64,000 bases of DNA from contig CM026562.1 in NCBI GenBank assembly GCA_015143295.1, positions 16,086,041 through 16,150,040 on the forward strand, in the 5' to 3' direction. Below are positions 49,011 through 58,003 of this stretch, piece by piece (position 1 is the first letter of the stretch; each line of letters begins with the position of its first letter). The notes under the pieces are model-generated. The model did no database searches. It had not been told where the DNA came from and worked only from the letters and a program-made list of their open reading frames with translations. This stretch comes from Tetracentron sinense (taxonomy: Eukaryota; Streptophyta; Magnoliopsida; Trochodendrales; Trochodendraceae). Both the position numbers and the translations under genes were made by a program.

Positions 49011-49640
49011 TTGATACAATTTTGTTTCGACCCTTAGGGTATTTGCATCAACCCATTGCGTATTTGCATCGACCCTTAGATTTTTTCATTGACCATCCAC
49101 ATTGTTTCGAACCTTAGGGTTGTTTACATCAACCCATTACGTATTTGCATCAACCCTTAGATTTTTTCATTGACCATGCACATTGTTTCGAACCTTAGGG
49201 TTGTTGCATCAACCCATTACGTATTTGCATCGACCCTTAGGTTTTTTCATTGACCATCTACACTGTGTCGACCCAGTCCCTTCCATGTATCGACTCTTTG
49301 CATATTTGCATTGACCCTTTGCTCATGTACACTGTATCGACCTTGTCCCTTCCATGCATCGACCATTTACATATTTGCATCGACCATTTACATATTTGCA
49401 TCGACCCTTTGCTAAGTTGCATAGACCCTTTGCTCATGTACACTGTGATGACCCTTTGCATATTGGCATCGACCCTTTGCTAAGTTGCATAGACCATCGA
49501 CCCTTTGCTAAGTTGCATAGACAAGTTCATGTACACTGTGTCGACCCTTTGCATATTTGCATCGACCCTTTGCTCATGTACACTGTGTCGACCTTATCCC
49601 TTCTATCTTTGACCCTTGGCTGATTTGAATCGATACTTTG
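49010..49640. repeat. Degenerate minisatellite with TTTGCATCGACCC-type units
   Basis: The first part (about 49020-49265) is three copies of a unit of about 80-85 bases, each with a CGACCCTTAG or CGAACCTTAG start, GCATCAACCCATT and TTTTTTCATTGACCAT. The second part (about 49265-49640) shrinks to units of about 21-50 bases around CGACCCTTTGC, CATATTTGCATCGACC and TCATGTACACTGTGTCGACC. Overlapping ORFs on both strands (49250-49483, 49354-49623, 49258-49461) come from the repeat and are not taken as genes. Confidence 0.85.
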
Positions 49641-49705
49641 CTTATTTTCACAACTCATTCATTTGTCCGTTATCTAACTAATCAATAATATGTTTCTTAC
49701 TGACA

Positions 49706-49864
49706 ATGGTGCCAAAAGTATCACTAATTTGTTGTTACGATGGAAAACGGGTTGTGGAAAGTGATGGATTGTTGGAAAATGGAGCACAAGGTATCTGTTA
49801 TCGAGGTGGAACGACTCAGTGTCTACTAGTAGATAACAGTATTATACACAAGGAGCTATTTTAG
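49706..49864 (+). pseudogene. N-terminal stub resembling Mutator-type transposase proteins
   Basis: ATG at 49706 opens 52 codons (MVPKVSLICCYDGKRVV, then YRGGTTQCLLVD, then HKEL) before a stop formed at the edge of the G2 LTR. The pattern of a hydrophobic strand, YDG/YGG, a C.Y.GG motif and an ..EL helix start resembles the PB1-like N-terminus found in many plant MULE-derived transposases. The rest would lie beyond the G2 element, outside the window. The match is from general family memory and is weak. Confidence 0.35.
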
Positions 49865-50156
49865 AACCCCAGAACTTTTGTAGATGTCTGGGAATGCGTG
49901 TCAAGGCATGATGCGTTGTAATCTCCAATTTTCATAAAATGAGAATTTAGAACCTTTGAGAATTTTGCATTTGTATTATACAACAATTAAATGAAATAAT
50001 TAATAATGTACTATAGCCTTAGAAGGGCCCTAGTCATGTCTAGAAGATGTTAGAATAGAAGTGGGATAAGTCCAAGTAGTGGAATTGAGTGAGAAATAGA
50101 TTCAGTGTCGAAATTTGCAGAGTACCAATCTTTTTTTTTTTTTTGGAAGGTAAACT

Positions 50157-50173
50157 GGGGTTAGGCAGACCCC
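50157..50173 (-). other. LINE 3'-terminal hairpin (LINE-E)
   Basis: Minus-strand GGGGTCTGCCTAACCCC, identical to LINE-B, although the adjacent ORF2 end of LINE-E is well diverged from LINE-B. Confidence 0.7.
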
Positions 50174-50200
50174 GACCAGATATATATAAAGAAGAAAAAA

Positions 50201-50643
50201 TTACAATCTGAGGAATTTACAACCCACTCTGTCCTTCTCAAAAATAGAAGAAAGGACAGAAGGGAAGTCACAAGGGGAAAGAACTATAGAAGAGATAGAA
50301 TTACAAAATTTTGCCAAAAAATCAGCTCCTGCGTTGCTTTCTCACCATATATGATGAATGGTGTAGGAGGAAAAATCTGTCAAAAGGCGTTTGCAATATG
50401 CCACAAGGTTACTTAGAGTCCAAGGGGGCTCACTCGAAGAGGAAAGAAGTTTGGTAGCTTGTAAGGAATCAGAATCAATCACTAGGTTTTGCACTCCATA
50501 ATCCTTGGCAATTTCGAGACCTCGCGCAATGGCCATGATTTCTAACTTTAGAATATCCGTTTCAACTATCCCGGTAGCGTAGGCCACCAAGGGATCTCCT
50601 CTGTGGTCTCGTATGATACCCCCAAAGCCTGCACCTCCAGCTC
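50201..50643 (-). pseudogene. LINE-E ORF2 C-terminus: RNase H domain
   Basis: Minus-strand frame from the truncation point to the TAA at 50201-50203. It begins AGGAGFGGIIRDHRGDP and shows the RNase H landmarks LEIMAIARGL, VIDSDS and GADFLAKF. The first catalytic strand (xTDG) is cut off by the 5' truncation. One in-frame TGA (50342-50344) stands before ESNAGADFL where related LINEs have Arg, which fits CGA to TGA. Sequence is clearly different from LINE-A to LINE-D, so this is another subfamily. Confidence 0.85.
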
Positions 50644-51764
50644 TTGCAGAGTACCAATGCTCAGTCCAAAGTAGCGATCGATCGGTCCACAACCGATCAA
50701 TCGGTATCGGTCGACTGGTCCAAATATTTGTATGGGGAAAATTTCAGAGAAGTGATTTTTGACCGAGAGCTCAGTCAAAAACACCGATCGCTCGGTCGTA
50801 ACCACCGATCACTCTGTCCTTCACGTTTTGTAGAAATTTCATTAAGGGCTTTATTATCTTTTGGGCATTCCACCCTTGCCTATAAGGGCTTGCTCGAGCC
50901 AAGGGTGTTCATAAACACCCTTAGCCATATATTTGAGAGAGAGTGACAGAGGAGAAAGGGGTTTTCTTCTAGGGCATCAAGAAATCAAGGGTTTGGAAAC
51001 CCTAGATCATCACAAGCTTGGATTTCTTCAAGCACACGGCTCAAGCACGCGTGGAGCACCTCCTCCAAGCTCGACAGAAACTCCACGCACAATTGGAGGT
51101 TTTTCTCTCACCTTCTTCAAGGTCGGTACCCTATGCTATTGTAGAACCCCGGATCTTGAAGTTATGGTTGTGAATAGTGACTAAGGCTTATAGCCTATTG
51201 TGAGGTCTTGAATGCGTATCAATCTAAGGAGAATCTTGGGTTTGATATAATTTAGGTGTGTGATGTTTGATGACGTGTTTTAAAGTCCTAAGAAATACTT
51301 TCTTAAGTATATGGTTGTTTAGGATGATAGGAATAAGAGTATAGAATACTCTTAAGTATCAATGAGGTTTATGCCTTAGCATACCCTGAACTTTGAAAAA
51401 CACTAGTCCTCTCACCGCTAATCGGAATAGGGTGATTCTTGAATTTTTGGAAATGTATTGGAACCCTCTTCGAGGTCCATGTTGATCACTTTTCCAGATT
51501 TTGAGTCGAGGTAGAGTCAAACGTCCGATTTCCAAAACCGGGTCGGCTGCAAATCTGGGCTGTCGCAACCTATTGCAGATTGTCAGCTTTAAGGGAAAAA
51601 TGGTTCAAGAATAAAGAAGAATTAAAAGTGGTGCAAAATATCAAAGTTGTTCCTCTTCGAAAGACAAGTTCAACGTAAGTTGAATCGTCAAAATCCGACG
51701 AGCGAGTCAAAAGTTATGGCCGAAATACGAAAACGCGAAAAGCTGGAAACTTTCTACAAAAGTT

Positions 51765-51955
51765 GCGATCGTTCGTAGGGACCCTACGAACGATCATAGC
51801 AGCGCTACGAACGATCGTAGAGTTACTACGATCGATTGTAAACACCTGGAAAATGCTAGAAACTCACTGGTGAAGCTACAATCTATCGTAGGAAGCTACG
51901 AACGATCGTAGAAAGCTGCGATTGATCGTAAACATGAACGAACGATCGTAGATAT
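51765..51955 (+). repeat. Palindrome cluster with CTACGATCGTAG core in solo LTR 3
   Basis: About eight sites of the type CTACGAACGATCGTAG or ACGATCGTAG within 190 bases. They occupy the position that ACCGATCGATCGGT sites have in G1 and G2, but with different arms around the same CGATCG centre. A TATA box follows about 55 bases downstream. Confidence 0.65.
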
Positions 51956-52008
51956 GCGATTTTGCTTCTTTTTGTGCGATTTTTTTTTTGGGGTTTCACC
52001 CCTTTGCC

Positions 52009-52016
52009 TATAAATA
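52009..52016 (+). promoter_or_regulatory. TATA box of solo LTR 3
   Basis: TATAAATA in the context GCCTATAAATAG, about 55 bases after the palindrome cluster and roughly 870 bases from the LTR start. A purine-rich leader (GAGAGAAAGAGAGAAG) begins about 55 bases downstream, as in the other LTRs. Likely U3 core promoter. Confidence 0.6.
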
Positions 52017-52739
52017 GATGATCTTTTGTGGGGTTTTGGTTTACCCTAAACCTAAGGAGAGTTTCTTGAGAGAGAAAGAGAGAAGAGTAGGGATTTCTAA
52101 AGGAGGATTTTGGATTGTGAAAGGAGAGCTTCAATCAAGCTCCCACAAGTGGGATTTCTACACAAGGGTTCTTTCTTCAACCTAGAAATTGATCAAAAGA
52201 GGTAAGTAAAACCACTATTTAGCTTTGTTATCATACTAAGGTTGAATAGATGATTAAATATGTGATTTAGCTTCAATATGATGCAAATGGTAAATATATC
52301 ATTTAGGGTAAAACTAGATAATGATCAAATGAGTAAATAGGGATTTGAGATTTGGGGGTCAATAAGAGGGTTGATATGCCTATATTTATAAGCAAATGTT
52401 GCTATCTCCAAATAAAGCATGATTTTTAGTGTGATGTGATGAATTAGGCTTAAATGCCATGGTCTTGATAACGTGATGGAACGAAGGGAAAATATGCTAT
52501 GTTTCTAGAATTATGCAAGTATACTATAAGCACATGTCTTGTATGGATTTGCATAAATTGTTAAGGCTTCCATATATACACGATGATGCTCACAAGCACC
52601 CACGCACAATAAGTTTCATATGATCAAGTTTACGCATAAGCAAGTATTTTAAGAATTATGAGCAAGGTTTTTCAAAATCAATTCATAAGAAAGAAGCATA
52701 AGCATTTGACAAAGCCAAACTTTGGGTTAGTGTTTCTAA

Positions 52740-53187
52740 GATCGATTACTTCAAGAACTCATAAGAACTTCATAAGTCTAAGATCATGCATTTGTCTACA
52801 AGGATCATAAGCTCACAAGAATAAGCTCAGAAGAACTCGTAAGCTAGTGGGATGGTCCGAGGAGCGCCACTAACCATCTGATATTCCCAAGCTACTTTGG
52901 GTGGGTGTTTAGTGGGATGGTACAAAGGGCGCCACTAGTAAAGAACTCGTAAGGACTTGTAAGAACTGGAAAGACTTGTAAGAACTCGTAAGCTAGTGGG
53001 ATGGCCCGAGGAGCGCCACTAACCATCTGATATTCTCAAGCTATTTTGGGTAGGTGTTTAGTGGGATGGTACAAAGGGCGCAACTAGGAAAGAACTTGTA
53101 AAAACTCATAAGCTAGTGGGACAGTCCGAGGAGTGCCACTAACCATCTGATATTCCCAAGCTACTTTTGGTGGATGTCAATGGGATG
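52740..53187 (+). repeat. Tandem repeats in solo LTR 3 (AGAACTCGTAAG and 120-150-bp units)
   Basis: Three composite units start near 52844, 52994 and 53114. Each contains TAGTGG ... CCACTA arms around GATGGTCCGAGGAGCG and a second TAGTGG...CCACTA pair around GATGGTACAAAGGGCG, separated by AACCATCTGATATTC. Short AGAACTCGTAAG-type motifs lie between them and continue after LINE-C (56211-56360). LINE-C is inserted inside the third unit, after GGGATG. Confidence 0.8.
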
Positions 53188-53189
53188 CA

Positions 53190-56135
53190 TTTTTCACAAA
53201 TCTTCTATCAGCTAATCCCACCCTAGAGCCGTGCTCTTTTCCCCTACCCCATGCCCATGTGTTGGGGGAGGAGGATAGCTCTGGGTTATCTGCGGACTTT
53301 TCAGCTGCCGATGTCAAAGAGGCTGTGTTTAGCTCGAATGGGGATAAGGCTCCTGGGCCGGATGGCTTTATAGCAAAATTTTTTCAGGCATGTTGGGATA
53401 TTATCTCAATTGATTTAACCAAAGCTATCCTTAGCTTCTTTGCTAGCTCCAAGTTGTTGGGTGAGGTTAATGCTACGCTAATCGCGCTTATTCCTAAAAC
53501 AGATAGGCCCGAGACGTTTGCCGATTTCAGACCTATATCCGTTTGTAATGTTATATATAGGTTCATATCTAAAATGCTTGTCGGCAGATTTCAGCCAATC
53601 ATGTGCAAGCTCGTGAATGGCAATCAATCAGCCTTTATCAAAGGTCGTAGCATATCGGATAACATTCTCCTTTGTCAGGAGCTCCTACACAATTATCACC
53701 TTCCCCGTGGCACTCCTAGAATGGCTATTAAAGTTGATATTAAAAAGGCTTACGATACTGTCTCATGGGACTTTGTTAAGATGGTATTACTTAAACATGG
53801 TGTTCCTGTCAGATTTATTGACTGGATCATGGCTTGCATCTCAGGTGCCCGATTTTCCATTATGATAAATGGGGAACGGGTGGGCTATTTTCATGGCAGT
53901 CGTGGCTTGAGGCAAGGGGACCCTATCTCCCCCTACTTATTTATGCTGGTTATGCAGGTCTTATCTACCTTGCTTGATAAGGAAGCTCAGGAAGGTCGGC
54001 TTTCTCCCCATCCCTTATGCTTGTCTCCGCTGATCACACACCTCTGCTTTGCTGATGATCTGGTTATTTTTGCTCGCGCAAATCTTGGGTCCGCTAAAGC
54101 TATTGACTCCACCTTGAAGCTCTTCTCTAGATCGGGGCTTGAAGCCAATCTGATGAAGTCTCATGTTTTCTTTGCTAATGTGCGCACGAGGAAGCGGGTC
54201 CAAATTCAAAACAAGTTGGGGTTCCGGGCTGGTACTTTGCCCATTAAATATTTGGGACTTCCCCTTTCTGTGACACGGCTTACATTTGGGAACTGTCATG
54301 ATCTCATTGATAAAATCTCGAAACGTATTTCTTCTTGGAAAAACAGGTGGCTGTCCTATGGAGGGAGAGTGGAGCTTATTAAGGGGGTTCTCCATAGCTT
54401 CCGTTTGTATTGGTGCAGCGTCTTCTTGTTACCTAAAGGGGTCATTAAGCTTATTGAGCGTCTGCTCGCCCGTTTTCTTTGGGCAGGCCCTGATCTTCAT
54501 AGTGCTATTCACAAAGTTGCTTGGGAACACGTTTGCCGTCCTCATGCAGAAGGGGGGTTGGAGTTGCGAAGGGTACTGGACTGGAACCATAGCGCTTTAT
54601 GTAGACGTATATGGGAGATTGCCTCTACGAAAGATTCTCTATGGGTTGCGTGGTTCCGGGCTAGATACCTTAAGAAAGAGTCTATTTGGACTATGAAAAT
54701 GCCAGCTTCGCCATCTTGGAGTGTCCGGAGTATTTTGAAGACTAGACCGCTAGCCGAGGGTGCTATTCATCATTTAGTTGGTGATGGTCTCTCCACTCGG
54801 ATTTGGCTTGATCATTGGCATCCTAGAGGTGTTTTACTGAAGGAATGCAGAGTTACAGATTCTTATATTCACGGTATTGACAGAAATGCCTTAGTTGCTT
54901 CTCTTCGGCAAGAGAATGGATGGATTCTCCAAGCTCCTAGCCTTCCTGAGCTGATTGGCGTGTGGGAAGAGATCAGTAACATTCCATTACTGGGTGAGGG
55001 TGCTGACCGTATTGTTTGGACTCCATCTGTTAATGGTAATTTCTCTTTAAAATCGGCTTGGAATCACATCAGGTCTTCTAATATCAATGTTCGCTGGGCT
55101 AACCTCCTATGGCATTCCCATGCAATTCCTAAACATTCGATGATTACTTGGATGGCTATTCGCCATGCCCTATCCACTAAGGACAGGCTATTTCGGTTGG
55201 GGATTGTTGGTGATGCCCAATGCATCCTATGCCGCTCAGCTCCTGAAAGCCATGACCATCTCTTTGTCTCTTGCCCTTTTACTTCAGTAATCTGGGCTCA
55301 AATTACTAAACGCATCCAGCTGCCTGTCCGCCAGTTCCTTGATTGGAATGATATGATCCGTTCTTTGACCAGATATTGTAAAGTGACCCATATCAAAGGG
55401 CTCATTCGCAAAACTGTTTTTTGTGCGTTCATCTATCATGTTTGGATTGAGAGGAATAACAGGACATTTCGCAATGAGTACCGGCCTTCTAATGTGGTTC
55501 ATAGGAAAATCATTGATGATGTGGTGATTCGGCTTAGTATGGACAAGCTAGCTGTTGAAGATAATGCAGATAACAGAGATAATATTGCTTCCTTTGGTAT
55601 CCAGGCCTACTGGACCTTGGCTTATGCTCGTTGGGTCTCTTGGGTCCCACCAAGGGATGGTCACCTTAAATTGAATACTGATGGATCAGCAAAACAGGGG
55701 CATAGTGGCTATGGTTGTATCCTTCGGGACGCCATGGGAAGTGCAATATATGCGTTAGCCGGTGGGTGCCCAGAACAAACTGTTATCTACATCGAGCTAT
55801 ATGCTATTCGACGTGGCCTTGAGGTTGCTCGCAGATTAGGTATTCAGCATATCTGCATTGAATCCGACTCCACCTGGGCTGTTAAGTGTGTACAAAGGAA
55901 ATGTGTCTGGCCTTGGGAATGCTCCTTTATCCTTGCTGATATAGGTAGGATGCTTCAGCACTTCGATGCTTGGGATATTAGCCACACTCCGCGAGCAGCA
56001 AACAAAGCTGCAGACTTCTTATCTAAATTTTGTCCCTCATTGGGGGAAATATCTTTAGTTCCTTCGGTGTTTCCAATGGGATTATCTCATCTTGTTGCTA
56101 TGGACTCTATGGGTCATAGTTATATGCGAATGTAA
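53190..56135 (+). CDS. LINE-C ORF2 remnant: reverse transcriptase, zf-RVT and RNase H, open
   Basis: The frame is open from the truncation point to TAA at 56133-56135, about 980 codons; its endonuclease and start codon are missing. Counting from codon 53259 as 1: APGPDGF at about 31-37, FRPISVCN near 90, GLRQGDP at 216-222 and the catalytic FADD at 264-267. A thumb and a C/H-rich zf-RVT segment (CILCRSAPESHDH) lie near 655-670. The RNase H domain is at 803-930 with D808, E846, D870 and D919 all present. All catalytic residues I can check are intact. Lacking its 5' part, it is not expected to be translated from its own promoter; LTR transcription could pass through it. Confidence 0.92.
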   Translation, partial: FFTNLLSANPTLEPCSFPLPHAHVLGEEDSSGLSADFSAADVKEAVFSSNGDKAPGPDGFIAKFFQACWDIISIDLTKAILSFFASSKLLGEVNATLIALIPKTDRPETFADFRPISVCNVIYRFISKMLVGRFQPIMCKLVNGNQSAFIKGRSISDNILLCQELLHNYHLPRGTPRMAIKVDIKKAYDTVSWDFVKMVLLKHGVPVRFIDWIMACISGARFSIMINGERVGYFHGSRGLRQGDPISPYLFMLVMQVLSTLLDKEAQEGRLSPHPLCLSPLITHLCFADDLVIFARANLGSAKAIDSTLKLFSRSGLEANLMKSHVFFANVRTRKRVQIQNKLGFRAGTLPIKYLGLPLSVTRLTFGNCHDLIDKISKRISSWKNRWLSYGGRVELIKGVLHSFRLYWCSVFLLPKGVIKLIERLLARFLWAGPDLHSAIHKVAWEHVCRPHAEGGLELRRVLDWNHSALCRRIWEIASTKDSLWVAWFRARYLKKESIWTMKMPASPSWSVRSILKTRPLAEGAIHHLVGDGLSTRIWLDHWHPRGVLLKECRVTDSYIHGIDRNALVASLRQENGWILQAPSLPELIGVWEEISNIPLLGEGADRIVWTPSVNGNFSLKSAWNHIRSSNINVRWANLLWHSHAIPKHSMITWMAIRHALSTKDRLFRLGIVGDAQCILCRSAPESHDHLFVSCPFTSVIWAQITKRIQLPVRQFLDWNDMIRSLTRYCKVTHIKGLIRKTVFCAFIYHVWIERNNRTFRNEYRPSNVVHRKIIDDVVIRLSMDKLAVEDNADNRDNIASFGIQAYWTLAYARWVSWVPPRDGHLKLNTDGSAKQGHSGYGCILRDAMGSAIYALAGGCPEQTVIYIELYAIRRGLEVARRLGIQHICIESDSTWAVKCVQRKCVWPWECSFILADIGRMLQHFDAWDISHTPRAANKAADFLSKFCPSLGEISLVPSVFPMGLSHLVAMDSMGHSYMRM

Positions 56136-56169
56136 TTGTTTTCCCTTATATATTTATTCCATTCTGGTT

Positions 56170-56186
56170 GGGGTCTGCCTAACCCC
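56170..56186 (+). other. LINE 3'-terminal hairpin (LINE-C)
   Basis: GGGGTCTGCCTAACCCC, 14 bases before the poly(A). Same sequence as in LINE-B and LINE-E. Confidence 0.7.
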
Positions 56187-56549
56187 GCTTTCCTTCCCCC
56201 AAAAAAAAAAGTACACATAAGAACTCGTATGCACACAAGAAAAGTTATAAGAACTCGAAAGCTTATAAGAACTTGTAAGCTCATAAGAAAGACAATAAGA
56301 GCTCGAAAGTTTATAAGAACTCATAAAAACGCACGAGACTCACAAGTATTCATAAGCTCTCATAAGCATGCAAGACAGTGTTTTCCACGAAAAGAACAGG
56401 TTTTAAGAAAGGTTCTCCACGACAGGATTTTAAGCATCAATTTTATGATTAATGTTCCCTTACGCAATTGTATGTAATATTTGATTATGATAGCATTGTT
56501 AGCTAATAGTTTTGGTTTGCTGAGTATTTCATGCTCAGCCGTATATATT

Positions 56550-56678
56550 ATGTCGGTAGGTACACGGGGTCCTTTTGACATCTGTGATCAAGGGCCTTGG
56601 ATAGAGGAAGATTATAGCGAGGAGGAGCCAAATGTGGTGATTATTGAGAGAGAGGGGTCATTACATTTTGTATTTTGA
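56550..56678 (+). CDS. Short LTR-borne ORF (solo LTR 3), 42 codons, diverged
   Basis: ATG at 56550, stop at 56676-56678. It starts MSVGTRGPFDICDQGPWIEE and remains acidic, then diverges at the C-terminus. The GPFDIC..GPW.EE core aligns with the G1 and G2 copies. The inverted repeat at 56519-56539 ends 10 bases upstream, as elsewhere. Function unknown. Confidence 0.4.
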   Translation: MSVGTRGPFDICDQGPWIEEDYSEEEPNVVIIEREGSLHFVF

Positions 56679-57880
56679 TGAGTAGGCCTGTCTACTCTTA
56701 TTTTGGGATTTTGTATTGTACAAACTTGGAATACAAATTATAAATAAAAAAAGAAAATTTTGAGTTACGCTTCTACATTGTATTATGATTTCATTATGTC
56801 TTGCCTTATGTATATTACAGGATGGTTTGCTAGGTTAAGTATTGTCACACCTAAAGTATCCCTTAACTCCTAGGGGGTATTTTGGGGTGCGACAGCTACC
56901 CTCCTAGTCATGTCTTTGCCTCTTTTCTTTCTTTTTATGGTTTTTTCCCAAAATTCTAAGCATGATAATATGTTGGGATGAATGGATAGAGATGGATAAC
57001 CGAACATTAATCTATCTAGAAAAGCATGATGTAGGGTTTAACCATAATGTACACAACAAGTGTTTGATGAAATGCCAAGGTGAAGAATTAGTTCTAGAAA
57101 TGCATATACAAATTCGCTTTCTATAACGGCATGAATATTCTTATGAGTTGATTTGAATGCTAGTCCATATATTGTTGAACCTCAAATGTCACGTTTAATT
57201 ACAAGCTAAAGCATGTACACGACTTCACGAGCACGGCATGCATGACATGGTTTATTGGTGCTTTTCAAAAACAAGGGTTTTATTTTCGATTCACGAACAC
57301 CATGACAAGGCCAAACGTAAGGGTTGGTAAATAGAGGTAGGACATATCTTAAGATAGGTTTTGCCTCGCTTTTGACAAGAATAAGAACCCGCCAAGCAAG
57401 ACTCCAAGCATGCATGTTTACTTTCAATGCATTTTCGCTAAAGAAAGGTTTCCCCTCCCTCACAAGTTGTATCTCATTTAAGAAGAGGGGGTTCTAAACC
57501 ACCCTCCCTCACAAGTAGCATGAGCATGTTTAATTTTCTAGGCAAGCAAGTAAGCATGAGCATTTTAATTTCATGGCATGACATGCATGATACTACATGA
57601 CACGCATGACAAGACAAGCACGACTCGACAAGACCAACAAGACAGAAGAACATGATAAGACAAGTTTTTCAAGCATGAAAGGAGTATTTTAAGTCAAGTC
57701 AAGCACACGATGATTTCAAGAGTTTTTCCGACTATGATGTAATGCAAGCATGAAATATAAACTGTTTACTTTCTTGTCAATTATATGAAGTGCTTCCTGC
57801 TTTATTTCCATTACTATATTACTATGACTGTTGGTCCGTGTTTGGTACCCGCTGAGTATTTCATGCTCAGCGTACTTTTG

Positions 57881-58003
57881 ATGTTGGCAAGTGTTAGTGG
57901 AGCGCCCGCTCCTTTTGGCATATGTGCTCCCGGTCCATGGGAGGAAGAGGAGTACATCGAGGAGGCCCCTGCTGAGGAGCCTCATGTGGAGGGCTACTAC
58001 TAG
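57881..58003 (+). CDS. Short LTR-borne ORF (G2 5' LTR), 40 codons
   Basis: ATG at 57881, TAG at 58001-58003. The core reads APFGICAPGPWEEEEY and the end VEGYY. It lies in an old, much interrupted LTR, yet start, stop and core are kept. The inverted repeat at 57851-57871 ends 9 bases upstream. Function unknown. Confidence 0.45.
   Translation: MLASVSGAPAPFGICAPGPWEEEEYIEEAPAEEPHVEGYY

Larger units (their letters stand above)
50130..50643 (-). mobile_element. LINE-E: 5'-truncated LINE stub in the G2 5' LTR
   Basis: A 0.5-kb insertion with a poly(A) tail (read as T at 50131-50144) and the LINE hairpin at 50157-50173. It is flanked by a perfect 15-bp target duplication TTGCAGAGTACCAAT (50115-50129 and 50644-50658). 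The corresponding uninterrupted LTR sequence is seen near 63694-63712. The duplication and tail are diagnostic of target-primed insertion. Confidence 0.95.
53188..56210 (+). mobile_element. LINE-C: 5'-truncated plant LINE with an open ORF2, inserted in solo LTR 3
   Basis: Starts abruptly at CATTTTTCACAAATC, in the segment just before the reverse transcriptase, and ends with the 3' UTR hairpin (56170-56186) and ten A (56201-56210). The host tandem repeat reads GGGATG before it and GTACA after it, which join to the normal repeat sequence GGGATGGTACA. Little or no target duplication is visible. It is the youngest-looking LINE of the window, without coding breaks. Confidence 0.93.
51140..56894 (+). 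mobile_element. Solo LTR 3 (distinct Ty3/gypsy-type family) in the G2 5' LTR, carrying LINE-C
   Basis: Starts TGTAGAACCCC and ends GGGTGCGACA, flanked by GCTAT (51135-51139) and GCTAC (56895-56899), a near-perfect 5-bp duplication. Without LINE-C it is about 2.7 kb. It shares the general LTR plan of G1 and G2: a palindrome cluster (about 51765-51955, different core), a TATA box (52009-52016), tandem hairpin-forming repeats (about 52740-53187 and 56211-56360), the inverted repeat (56519-56539) and a short ORF (56550-56678). Most of its sequence is otherwise unrelated, so it represents a separate family. No internal region is present. Confidence 0.85.

Noticed and set aside
49250-49623. Proteins with THRPFTYLH or YTVSTLSLPCID repeats
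   Set aside because: They are readings of the minisatellite; frames are open on both strands and follow the repeat unit.
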